Source of the DNA: Immersiella caudata
Lineage: Eukaryota > Ascomycota > Sordariomycetes > Sordariales > Lasiosphaeriaceae
Reading direction: 5' to 3'
DNA: 64,000 bases
Assembly (NCBI GenBank): GCA_030512335.1
Contig: JAULSU010000002.1
Location: 2,356,001 to 2,420,000, forward strand
The notes under the pieces were generated by a model. It ran no database searches. It was not told the DNA's origin and was given only the letters and a program-made list of their open reading frames with translations. This document shows, one piece after another, positions 49,601 to 60,230 of this stretch. Each line of letters starts with the position of its first letter. Position 1 is the first letter of the stretch. Made by a program: the position numbers and the translations under genes.

Positions 49601-50669
49601 GGAGGCAGGTCCACGTCGTGCTGTGTTAAAAACACTGATGGGCTGGAGGAAAGGACTTGCGAAGCAGATGCTCCTCGCTCGTTCAGCACGCTCAGGTGAG
49701 GAGAATCCTGGGGCGGGTGATCCGGTTGATGCGAGGGTATCTCGGAACCGGTGTGGGTGTCTAGCCCGGCCTCAGAGGCTTCAGCAGGTGGCTGGATCAC
49801 TGGAGAGTCTTGATGGACGGCCTGGGAGTCCGGCTGGTCTTGAACGGAGAGATCGTCTGGGATGTTCAGATCAAACTCATCGGCTGCAGGAAGTGAAGGC
49901 AGCGAGTCAGTGAGTCCTTGGGAGTCGGGTATAACAGTCCTATGGGTAGGCTCAGCTGCGGCTTCAACTTGCTGGCTGGGCTGACTCGGTTGGCTGAGGG
50001 GTACAACAACGAATCCCGACGGATCAAAATCCGCACGGCCCGGAATCTCCAAAACCACCTCGCTATGTCGCGGGACGTCCTCCACGAAGTTCCAATCGCC
50101 GCTGTTCCCGTCGCTCTCGCTGGCGGTAGAAGACACCTCGAGGGACACCCTCGCCCGCTTCGTCGGTCTCGTCTCCTGTGGAGGCTCAGATTGAGCCCGC
50201 CGTCGCTTTTCCGCGGCTCTCCTGTTCGGGCTTCGCACGGGTTGGCTGTCGCCCTCGGCGGTGCTCGACGCTGGCTGCTGGGTTCTACGCTCTTTTGCAC
50301 GCTCCCAGTCACGCACAGCCGCTTCAGTGGCGTACTCGGCAGGTTCCTACACGGGCGTAACAGTTCACAAAGTTAGCTTGGTATCTCAAAATGCTCTAAG
50401 TGGGAAGGGTGGCTTCTGCTTTGTTTCGGTATTTGGATCACTGTTATACATACCCAGCTTGGACGGTAAGTTTCTCCGGTTCGCGGGTCGTCCGCCCAGT
50501 CGATCAAATACAAGTGATTGCCTTCTTTGTCCCAATCCTCCTCGATTATATCACGGATGGTGTAGAGGATGTCGTCGGTATTCTGCGCCGGTTGCGCGGC
50601 TCGGCGTTGTTTCTTACGTCTTCGGAGTGACTTCGTTGTCGCACCCGAATTGGCCGAGGCCTTGGTCAT
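46620..50669 (-). CDS. cdp-2: Chromodomain protein with HDA2/3-like and coiled-coil regions, CDP-2-like
   Basis: The proposed exons are 50669-50454, 50346-47737 and 47684-46620, giving 1296 residues. Residues 30-95 form a chromodomain (YTIRDIIEED, HLYLIDWAD, YRPSWEP and AAVRDWE), restored by joining exon 1 to exon 2. A long disordered Ser/Pro/Gln-rich stretch follows to about residue 620. Residues 630-880 resemble the Hda2/Hda3 helicase-like region of class II histone deacetylase complexes (LLLGLKGESMRVLILSRPG, VVILFDD, LATYCVDHI). Residues 960-1230 are a strong heptad coiled coil, ending in an Arg/Ser/Gly-rich tail. This order matches Neurospora CDP-2, the chromodomain subunit of the HCHC deacetylase complex (HP1, CDP-2, HDA-1, CHAP) that silences heterochromatin. 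Assignment to CDP-2 is from remembered architecture rather than alignment. Confidence 0.85.
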
Positions 50670-51491
50670 CTGTCAGACAAGCTGTGAGCAATTGGATCCA
50701 TCACAATGCTGCAGCGCGCGATCAATGCCGTCACGGCGGTCCTGCTCTCCCCGTCGCTGGAGGTCGCCGAGTCGCTGCGGTCGTGGGCTGGCTTGCAGGA
50801 GGTGTGTAAGGCTGCGCTTGCCTTTGGTAGCCGACCTGGCAGCCGCAAAAGCGCCAGTGGCCAGGCCTCGCAGAGTGGGGCCCCAATTGCCACACCACCC
50901 GCCTACTCCCCCAACCCAGCTGTGCTAGCATATCGATAAGATCTTCAGCGCACATGAACGTACCCTGAAGTGCCACAACTATCTTTGCGGGAGAGCAAAA
51001 AGTTTGATCGAGGTGGCTCGTCGAGCTGCTTCGGCAGAAAAGGATCTCAGAAGATAAGGGTCGCGCAACTCGGAATTCCTCCGGCTTAGGTATAAGGTAA
51101 GTCGCGGTGGGTTGCAGCTGGAATGGAAAAGGTTCGGTGGGTTTCCGTTGGCAGCAGGTTGACTGTTCATCGTCTCCGTTGCACGTTGCGGCCCAGGGAG
51201 AGTACTCTTTTGTGCTATTCAACGGCCACATTCAGCTTTTCACCTCATTTTGAAGGTAGGTAGCTTGTGGTTCAGCCCGGCAATTCAGATAAACACATGC
51301 TTCCGCAGGGTCTATCTCCGCCATCGGCCATAGCCCACCACTCTTCAGAAGCCAGAAACTTAGATCCAGATTGCTTTTCTACAAAATGTGCCCCGAGGCC
51401 ACCATGAGTGAGCGAGCGTCACTTCCCCTTTACCTTGTATTTTTTTTTCCGGCTGGGTCCGGTTGGTTGAGTTGTCGAGGGCTTGGACACG
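50670..51491. promoter_or_regulatory. Divergent intergenic region of the CDP-2-like and sphingomyelinase genes
   Basis: These 822 nt lie between outward-facing start codons and should hold both promoters. No separate gene is supportable. Confidence 0.4.
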
Positions 51492-54379
51492 ATGTATCGC
51501 CCACATTCATTCTTCTTCTCTCTAGCCGCTGGTGTTAGTGCCGTGCGTCCCAGGCTTCCCGGAGTAGAGGAGTTCACGGTACCTGCGGCTTTTCCCACGT
51601 CTGTCTTCAAAAGCTACTACGGTCAGTTGCCACAGCGGCCCGCGGTCGAATCGCAAATTGCCGAACTAGGTTGGAGCTGACGTTCGCTTTCAAGCCCTTC
51701 CCGGGCCGAACACAGAGCCTCAACCCGTTATCTTTGATCCGGTCCTCAACGTTACCTTTCCGTTCAACCTAACCGACCCTGAGCATGTTCCCAAACACAA
51801 TACCGACGACGAGCCACTGTACCCTACAGTTCCCAGGGTACTCAGCGAGGACGAGGCAAGGGATGTGATTGAAAACGCCATCGACGAAGTCAAGCACATC
51901 GTATTCAACAATAGCAACCTGCAGAATAATTGTGCACGATGTATCGCCATCATGGTGGTTGGCCAGAAGGTCGCGAGGACAACGCCTAGCCTCGTTCCAA
52001 AGACACTGCTCATATTTTGCAAGATATTCAAGGGCATTTATGGCGAAGCTCCCGGGGGTAAAGCATGTGACTCGTACGAGCCCGCAAACTCGGGTGCTGC
52101 CTGGAGTATGTTCCCACCCCTTTGGTCGTTAGCCCCCTATCTACTCGGGTGGAGGGGGGATTACTCGTAGAGCAGAACGATATCCGATAGCTAACATTTA
52201 CACACAGCGCAAATACTCTCCAAGGCTGACCTAGTCGGGTCTGATGGCAATGCCATATGTGCCTACCTGGACCACTGCGACAAGCTACCAGTGCGAACTG
52301 TCAAGGCCGTGTTTCCGAAGCCAGCCCCCAAGAATCCCAAGACACCAGCCAACAGTGGTAAGAGAGTCAAGGTGCTGCACCTGTCGGACCTCCACCTTGA
52401 CACAAGGTACGTTGCTGGAACAGAGGCACAATGCACACCCGAGAGTGGCAGGATATGCTGTCGGTTGCGGGCCCCTGACGTCGCAGTAGAGGTTCCGGCT
52501 CCAATCTACGGGCACCACAAGTGTGACTCGCCCTACTATCTCGCACTAGCAGCCCTACAGTCCATCGGTCCTTTATCAGGAGCCACGCTCGAAAACCCTC
52601 CCGCATTCACGCTATACACGGGAGACTTGATTGCCCACGACGCAAAGGGCGAGAAATCTCAGCAGTATGTCGAAGCTATGGAATCTGTCGTCTGGCAGAC
52701 GTTCAAACATTGTGAGTACAACACGCACATCATGATACCCTAGACACGAGGTTGACACGAGGTTGACACGAGGTTGACACGCGTGGCAGATATCGGTGGC
52801 CCCTTGTATGCTGTGCTCGGAAACCACGACACCAATCCCGATAACCACGACGTGGCCCGCGCTATAGACAACAACGGAACTCTCGGCCAACAGTACTCCT
52901 GGAATTACGACCATGTGTCGAAGCTATGGGAGCACTACGGGTGGATAGACAGCAAGACCCAAAGGCAGGCCGCCGCCCACTATGCGGCCTACTCTGTCGT
53001 GCACCCCCTGGGTCTAAGGATCATCACGCTTAATACCGATGTGAGTGGGATTTGGAGCGGTTTTCTTCCCCCCTTTGTCCCGTTTTCCAGAAATTTCCTA
53101 AAAAGGAGACCATGAGCTGATATTTGCCATAGCTGTACTTCAAAGGAAACCCATATGTGTTTCTCCATTATGACGACCCCGACTTTTCCGGCATGTTTTC
53201 TTTCCTCATCGAGGAGCTTCAAAAGGCCGAGGATCTTGGACAAAGGGTTTGGATCATCGGCCACGCCCGTAGGTCCCCCCTCCCCTTTCCACCGTACGGC
53301 TCTTGATGTGGTTATTCATGGCTTTGTTGGATGTCTTGAGCATTGCGTGAGCGCGTCTGAGACATTGCGTTGCCTAGAAAACACCACTATGAAAATCAAC
53401 TGACGGACATTTACCACAGACGGGGGTTGGGATGGGTGGAACTCAATGCCTGCAGCAAGCGACTTACTCCAGCAAGTCATTGAGAGATACTCTCCCCATG
53501 TCATTGCCAATCTTTTCTGGGGCCACACTCATGAAGGTGAGTTACCGTCGTTTACACAACCCCGTAGAGACTAACACACATTGCCTCCAAGACCAAACTG
53601 TCATCTACTATAAGAATAACGGCACCTCTAAGACGGCACACAACGCCATTTCCACAGGTTGGATTGGACCCTCCATCTCGCCACACGAAGACCTCAACTC
53701 GGGCTGGCGCATGTACGAAGTCGACACCGGCTCTTGGGAGATTTACGACGCCTACACCTTCATCGCAAATGTCAGCACTTTTGACAGCCTCAACGGAACC
53801 GGACCGGTGTTCAAGTTCGAGTACTCCACCCGTGACGCCTACGCAGATGGGGCAGCTTGGCCAACCGATGCTCCCCTCAACGGAACCTTCTGGCACCGGG
53901 TGACTGAAGCGATGGAACGCAATCGCACTCTCATCGACGAGTTCGTCAACTATCAGAGCAAATCTTCCGCCATAGGACCAAGCTGCCAGTTGGAACGACT
54001 GCAAAAGTTCCCCAGCGACTTGTGTTATGAGGCCATTGTCTGCTACATTCGCTCCGGAACCGTCGCCATGGGTCAAGCTTGTCCGAAGCTCTTTGGAACG
54101 ACGCAGCATAATCCCTGGCCCGCCCATAAGAAGGACATTGCGAAAGAGAAGAAGGAGGCGCAGAAAAAGAACGCGAAAGATCAATCCGGTTTCACGCCGG
54201 AGCAGATACCTTGGCTTTGGGAGTGGATCCTCTCGCAAGATCCCGAGTCACTGGATAGCATCCCGGGTTTTGAGCTGGATTCATTGATGAAGGCTCTTGA
54301 AGAGGGCTGGAAACATCTAGGGAGGTGGACGTACCTGCACGGCGGGTCGAGTTGGCCCAAAGGCAATCCGTTCCAGTAG
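51492..54379 (+). CDS. Secreted acid sphingomyelinase-like phosphodiesterase
   Basis: Family members hydrolyse sphingomyelin-type phosphodiesters in acidic or extracellular compartments; the fungal substrate is uncertain. Seven exons are proposed: 51492-51621, 51695-52105, 52208-52711, 52790-53040, 53133-53268, 53420-53536 and 53592-54379, giving 778 residues. Residues 1-17 are a signal peptide (MYRPHSFFFSLAAGVSA). A saposin-B domain lies near 118-200 with paired Cys (NNCARC near 123-126). The metallophosphatase core has DLHLD near 241, YTGD near 318-320, GNHD near 359-362, IIGH near 475 and GHTHED near 515, the metal ligands of the family. The tail has a Lys-rich stretch. The intron at 52712 contains an 11-bp tandem repeat. 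The intron at 53269 is an introner-like copy that also occurs in the cation-transporter gene. Confidence 0.93.
52743..52781 (+). repeat. 11-bp tandem repeat inside an intron, unit GACACGAGGTT
   Basis: Three exact copies and a six-base partial copy fill most of the 3' half of the third intron of the sphingomyelinase gene, ending just before the acceptor. The repeat replaces the place where a branch point would be expected, with GTTGACAC as the only close candidate. Confidence 0.95.
53269..53419 (+). mobile_element. Introner-like element, copy A (intron 5 of the sphingomyelinase gene)
   Basis: This 151-nt intron runs from GTAGGT to TTTACCACAG and splits a codon in phase 1 between GHA and GGWDG. 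From 53281 to the acceptor it aligns without gaps over about 139 nt with the second intron of the cation-transporter gene (copy B), with about 118 identities by eye; roughly 15 of the 21 differences are transitions. The two host genes are unrelated in protein sequence, and similarity stops at the splice sites. A 7-bp inverted pair (ATGTCTT at 53331, GAGACAT at 53359) is kept in both copies. Such copied introns are known as introner-like elements. Recent spread is inferred. Confidence 0.8.
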
Positions 54380-54881
54380 ATGACGTCAACATACGATATA
54401 CAGGACACAATTGGGGTCTCTGCTGCCCGGTCACTGCTGATGATGACTACCGACTGACCCCGAGCTTTACGATTCAATCTGTTCGCCACATCACCGAGCA
54501 AGAAAAGATAACCTCAGTGACAGACGAGAGTAGATGCTGTGAGGTAAATACAAGGAAATATATGTGACACAAGAAAATGAGACCAGAGGGTAATGAACAT
54601 TGGTGGAGATGTCACTCAGACACAGAGATTCAACTGCCCCCTTCATCGCATGTTTGTTCCTTTGGAAAGCACAGCTTGGGAACAAGCGATATTGTCACTC
54701 AGTGCTTCCGCCATCGCCACATTTTGCTGCCGTCCAAACAGCCAACCAACCACTCCTCCCACGCCTCGCAAAATGCGCTCTGGCTATAATCGTACAAATT
54801 AAACTCGCCTGTCAACAGGTCATACCGGGCGCTAGCTGTAGCATCAAATTAGACATTAGAACAGTTCGCCATTGCGCCTAT
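54380..54881. terminator. Convergent 3' region of the sphingomyelinase and glycogenin genes
   Basis: These 502 nt separate facing stop codons. No gene is supportable here. Confidence 0.4.
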
Positions 54882-57800
54882 TCACCCCTCAAGCGCATCC
54901 AGTTCTTCTTCCGTTGGAGGCATTGGCGTTTCCTGCGTCAGGTAATCCTCTCCCTTCTCGAATGATGCCCCTGGTCCCTGGTAGCTTGGGCGTTCGATGT
55001 TGCTCGACGACGTCGTAGCCTCAAACTTTGGTGCTATTTCTAGCGCAGCGTCCAGAATATTCTGTACCGGGCTTGTTCCGCTGTTTGGCTTCACAGGTCT
55101 CGGGCTGACCACTTCAGGGGAGTACTTGACGTAGGTCGGAGACTTCACGTCTTCTGAACCGAACGGCAGCGGACGAGAAGGAATCTCCCTTCCCTCCGTC
55201 CCAATGACATCGTCGCCTAAAGAGCCGCCTGCGCCTAGCCTTTGAAGCAATAGCTCGGATTGCTGCTTAGCCAATTTCTGGAGCTGGGCTAGGGGATCCT
55301 TGTGATAACGAAGGATGTTAGTCAAGTCGCAAAGGCAGTCTGCTGGGCTCCAACGACATCCATGCACACATACCCAGTCCGACTGCGCGGGCACGCCCTC
55401 CGCGGCCGGTAGTCGTTCGTCAGCTTCTACATCTTCCAGGCCAATCCCGGGGGCACCACCACCCCAGAATCTCGGTCTCCGGATAGGTGCAGGAGTGACA
55501 GGCAAACTCGGGCGATCGTCTTCGCTGGGGAAGTCGGTCACCCGCGAGCCTCTCCGTCCCCAGTTGGACTCTTTCAAGCCCAACTCGGGAGGTGTTCGCC
55601 CCAGACCCTGGCTTCTTGTGCGGCGATGCTTCTGGATGGCATCGACATATCGGTTGATTTCAGGCACATCATCCCAAGCATTCGTCCGCGGGAAAGAAGA
55701 CCAGGGATCCGAGGGCGGCGCAGCGCGAACGGTTGGAGTCGGCGGCGTCTGGGGCTCGCTCTTGGGCTCGACCGTAGGCGACCCTGTCATTGAAGGCTCA
55801 GCCTGGGGTGGCCACTCTGATGTGGCACTGTGCTCACCAAATGAGGGCGCCGGAGTCTCGGAGATTGGAGATGCAAGTTCCTCATGTTGAGCGAATACTC
55901 GAGACGGCCGCGGTTGATGAGACTCCCATGGAAAGATTGCCTTCGGCTTCTCGCGTGGCGGTGCAGGTGGTTCCTTGGGAACCTCGTACCACATACCCTT
56001 TGGAGGGCTCGGGTATCGTTCGGGAGGGACGAACGGCGTAGGGTCAGACGACATTTCGTAGTGCGTCTGTGGGAAGTTTATTGCTTCTGGTTTGGAGTCT
56101 GACGGAGGGGGTTGTCTAATAAGAGAGTTAGCATTCGCACGATATCAATCGAGTTTGCAGGGTTACTAACCTCTGAGCATCCCAACTCTGCACTGGTGGT
56201 GGTTGGTATGGCTCAGGTTTGGACTCCGGTTCGGGCGGCGTGGGTTCAGGAGCGCTTTGTTGGTGCTCCAGTGCCTGCTCTGCTCGAGCCTCAGTGTGTG
56301 TCCCTTCTGGAGACGAAAAAGACACGCTGGGGAGGGATGGCGGGTGCTCAGGCTGCTGGCTAAAACTTCCAGGCTGAGGCTTCTCATGGTGGTGATGTGG
56401 TTCAGATTGATCATAACGTTGGCTATGATCTTGCTCATGGGGCTGTTCATGATACTGATCATGGTGCTGAGCGTGGTGCTGTTGAGGGTGATGCTGAGCA
56501 TGGTACTGCTCAGCGCGATGTTGGCCATGGTGCTGCTCATAGTGCTGAGGATAATGGTGCCCGTGGTGATCTTGATGGTGAGGATGGACACGAGGGGGGT
56601 GAGAATCACGGTGAGGTTCGTGCTGGTGCAGCTGTGATGGCTGCGCAGAATCATATCGAGGTGGCTCGTAGTGCTGGGACTGGTGTTCGACACGCGGTGA
56701 TGTTTTCAAGGGTTGGTGAAGCTGACCATGGGAACCCCTAGATTCGCTTCTGGGTGAGCTACCAACCGGCACGACGTATCGAATCCTTGGTGGTTGGTAT
56801 TCTCCTTTCACAAAATACTGGACCAGCTCAGGGGTTGGAGTGGTAGCGGTGGCGGTTTGTGTCGGCTGAGTTTCCGAGGTCTGAGATATGGGAGTTAGTG
56901 GCTTGACCTCGTGCTGGAGTGGATGCGTGTGACGAACGTGGGCTCGATAGTGACGATCATAGACAGCCCACCAGCGTCCGGCGATCTCGTCAAAAGGCGA
57001 GTCTCCTTTGCTTTTGTCGCGACCTTGCAGCCATGGCTTTTCGGATCCTATGAAGTGGACCAAGTTGATGCTTGACTGGAAGTGTTTGTACGCCGGGACG
57101 TACTGGTAGTGGGCGGAGGGAGTGACGTTATAAGTGAAGCTCAAGCGGTTGCACGTGTTCTTGAAGTGCATGTTTAGGAGGCCTTGGTCGGCACCGTCAA
57201 ATGAGATGCCGCGGTCGGCCATGGCCATCATAGCATAGTAGTCACCCATGTTCGGCGTTAGGACCATCACGCCGGTGTTGAATAGGTCCGGCCAGCCGAT
57301 GTCAGGGGCAGCAGAGAAAGCATGAGGGAGGTTGAAGAGCTCATCGGGAGCTCTATAAGCAACCACATCGGCGTCCAAGTAAACAATCTTGCGGAACTGT
57401 GTCTGCCTCCACAGATTGATCTTGGTAAATGCTGAGTGCAGGTCTGGCCGGTTCATCAAATACAAGTTGGCAGGTCGCTCGTTTCGGATGCGCACGACAG
57501 GAATCACATAGTCATATATGGCCTGGGACATGGTCAGACCGGCTCTTCGCGGATTGGATAGGGGGCGATCGGAGCTTGCCTTCAGCTGCGTTACGACCTC
57601 GGCCGAGATCGAGTCCAGCGTCACCAGGATGGCGAGCTTCTTCTTTGTGCCTGCATCGCGCAACGAGTGGGCGAGTACAAGTGCGCCTGTGACGACCATT
57701 AACAAGAGGCGCAAAAGCTGCCATTGACGCCCAAAACTTACCAGGCAAATATGTATCGGTCAGAAGAAGCTATTGCGACGCATATTTAGCTTCCAGTGCT

Positions 57801-57957
57801 GGTCTAAGCTGCGCTGCGGGGGTTTGGGAGCTTCCGCGCCGCGGGCTCACGGAGAGCACAAGACGCGGATGCTGGCGCGACGACAGCATCGCGGACAGAA
57901 TACAAGAAAATCATTGCTTACGCTGGCATACACATCCTCCCCCCCTTGCACGGCCAT
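54882..57957 (-). CDS. gnn: Glycogenin, self-glucosylating primer of glycogen synthesis (GT8)
   Basis: Glycogenin attaches glucose to its own Tyr residues and makes the primer extended by glycogen synthase. Five exons are proposed: 57957-57922, 57769-57742, 57686-56171, 56115-55374 and 55298-54882, giving 912 residues. The 36-nt and 28-nt first exons restore MAVQGGEDVYAS and LLLTDTYLPG, joining GALVLAHSLRD. The metal-binding DAD is at about 126-128. FNTGVMVL and GADQGLLN follow. Candidate acceptor tyrosines lie in AHYQYVPAYKHF near 215-221. HFIGSEKPW is near 232-240. Residues 355-460 are a His/Gln/Glu-rich repeat tract. Near 586-600 is FPWESHQPRPSRVF, the motif fungal glycogenins share and probably a glycogen synthase contact. 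The last intron is 75 nt with no stop, so retention would stay in frame. Confidence 0.92.
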
Positions 57958-59101
57958 TTCAGGACACCTCGTTAGCGACCTCGAGCCAGAGGTGATGCGG
58001 TGGACGGAAGGAAGAGGAAATATCGAAGTTCGATGCGTGTGTTGCGAGGACGAGGGGAAGCTTCAAGATGGAGTTCCCCGAAAAGTGACGGCGGGGAGTT
58101 GGAGCAGCGGGCAAGAACGCCCCGAGTCGCAAGAACCAGCGCGAGGCCGCTAGGGTGCTCGCGAGGAGCCGCTAAGGCAACAGGAGATCGAGGAAAGGTC
58201 GGGATCGTGGTGGGAACTTGGAAGACACGCAGAACACCCCGGCTGGAGCCGTTGTTTATCTTCTCCACCGAATTGCAGGAGTCTGCAGGCTCGCGCATGC
58301 AGTAATCAACGCTCATACATGAAGACGAACAGCCGCAACACGCGATGATGCGCAGAGGGCCCGCAGCACAAGCTGTTTATGTTCTGTGCTTCTCGTCTCC
58401 TGGGCGGCAGTCTTTCTCGTATCCAGTGCCCGGGCGGAAGCGTGCCCAGCGCTCTCACTTCGCCGGAAGCTGCCCAGGTGGGTAATAACGCGGCGCCGAC
58501 CCCGGCATGGTCTCGCCAAGCCTAGTTGAACATCCACAACCGTTTGATGTTTCATTTGAGAGACATGGCTTGCAGCTGGCTCGCATTCCCTCTCTGTGAG
58601 CAATGGAGCTAGGAGCGAAACATGCCATGATCTAGGTACGAAAGAGATACCTTGCACGATAAGCGGGTGCAGCCCCTGAACAGCATCATCATCTCCTTTT
58701 TCGCGTTTCCATCATGGCCAACCTTGCAGCTTGGGTACCATCAAGACAACCTACCAGTCGTTGGACCTACCAAACAGCTCTCCAGCAGAATCTCCAGGAC
58801 ACTTGATGTTGGCTGCACCAGCGGAAGAGCTGTCCCCTCACTTACCCCGCAGCCGCCTTCCCCAAGCACCTGAAAGAGGAAAGAAGCTCATGAAAGTGCA
58901 TCATCGAGCAGATGCCCTGTAATGGCTGATTGGTTGGGGCCAGCGTTTTTCATCCTTTGCCATTGCTGATCGCAGCAAAACCACCTGACACGTAAAACTG
59001 ACACAAACTTTCCATCACTAGCCGTCTTTTACCCGGCGTCATTGGCACCAAAGACGTCAGTGATCCACAATTGTTGTATCTTCTCAATCCTCCAATGAAC
59101 G
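57958..59101. other. Divergent intergenic region between glycogenin and the F-box-like gene
   Basis: About 1.1 kb with no supportable gene lies between outward-facing genes and should contain the glycogenin promoter. Confidence 0.4.
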
Positions 59102-60031
59102 ATGGAGCGTAGATGCTACTCCGGGAGACCGGGCTCGTCATCGTTGGCCCCGGCTCCGAGAAACCGGACAAGTCCGATCCATCACCGGGCCGGGTCCTCC
59201 GCATTGGTACAGCCCCTTGAATCCCCCCATATTACAACGACATCCATTTAACGCCTCTAGACAACCATTCCGCAAACAATATGCCCTCTCCTACTCCTGC
59301 CCTTCGAGCTTCGCCTCCAGATCTACGAACTCCTCCTCCTCTTTCCTACCCGTATACTCATCTCCCGCCGCAGGAAGCAAGTCCACCTCCCCATCGCCGA
59401 CTCATCCCGAAGAAACGAGGGCAAATCAAAGCCATCAGACCGCCTTGCCGTTCAAGTACTCCGTACTTGTCGTCAAATCGACGTCGAAGGCTCCAAGGTT
59501 CTCTACTCCCGGAACTCCTTCCTCATCGGTCGTGTGTTAATCCCCCTTTCTTCTCTACCTCATCTTCACTAAGTACCCAACTTGCCAGACCGAATCCTCC
59601 TCTCCCGCCGCGTCGCCCCGTCCAACGACCCCCAACGCCCCTTCTCCAGCGCAGCTTACCACCCCATGTTCTTCTTCCTTCTCTTCCTGCGACGGACAAC
59701 AATGCAGCACATCAAAAGCATCACTTTCGCCCGGTCATGCCAGTGCGGCGCTTGTAAGTGTTGTCCCATCCCGTCACATGTGCAATTGCAATAGGTGACA
59801 CGCCCAGGGTTGCCTCTCGCGGCCGCAGACAGAACAGCGGCGTGGCAGACGGACGGGCGTAGTCTTGAGGAGGTGGCGTTTTCATCAAAGCTGGCGCCGA
59901 TGACCTCGGCAGTCGATGCGAAGAAGTTATATTTTCATATTTGCAAATCGATTATGGAGTCGGAACTTGTTGGTTGGAGCGGGATGAAGATTTGCGAGGA
60001 CTGTAGTGTTTTCGAGCCACGAAATGGATAG
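59102..60031 (+). CDS. Small F-box-like / 2EXR-like fungal protein
   Basis: The proposed exons are 59102-59206, 59261-59528, 59589-59753 and 59808-60031, giving 253 residues. The core frame, which is easy to miss because overlapping frames are also open, reads LPFELRLQIYELLLLFPTR and later QVLRTCRQIDVEGSKVLYSR. This is the typical LP-x-E-hR-x-x-IY opening and Cys-Arg-Gln middle motif of a large fungal family of F-box-like proteins. Exon 3 continues with a conserved-looking IKSITFAR. The start exon is weak, since the core frame lacks an ATG and needs an acceptor at 59259-59260, and the last acceptor has an alternative 13 nt upstream. The function is unknown. Confidence 0.5.
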
Positions 60032-60230
60032 GTAAGAGATGCTCTGAGCTGTGAAAAAAACAGATATATACATGCACACGAGTCGCTATCAATGCCATGT
60101 ACGTTCGCCAACAACTTCAGGAAATCAAGGGATATCCCGCATGCTCAACGTGATCAAACAAAAAGCCACTCCCCCCTTCCTGTAGACGCGTGGTGATAAG
60201 CATGGGGTCATGAGCCTCAACTTAAAAGCC

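Noticed and set aside
53155..53403. Coding frame sharing peptide sequence with the frame at 60968-61156
   Set aside because: The shared peptide comes from translating the copied intron; splice sites bound it in both genes.
54882..57714. Two separate genes (a Pro-rich protein and a truncated glycogenin)
   Set aside because: An intron at 56170-56116 joins the two frames in phase, and the second part carries the glycogenin tail motif FPWE...RVF.
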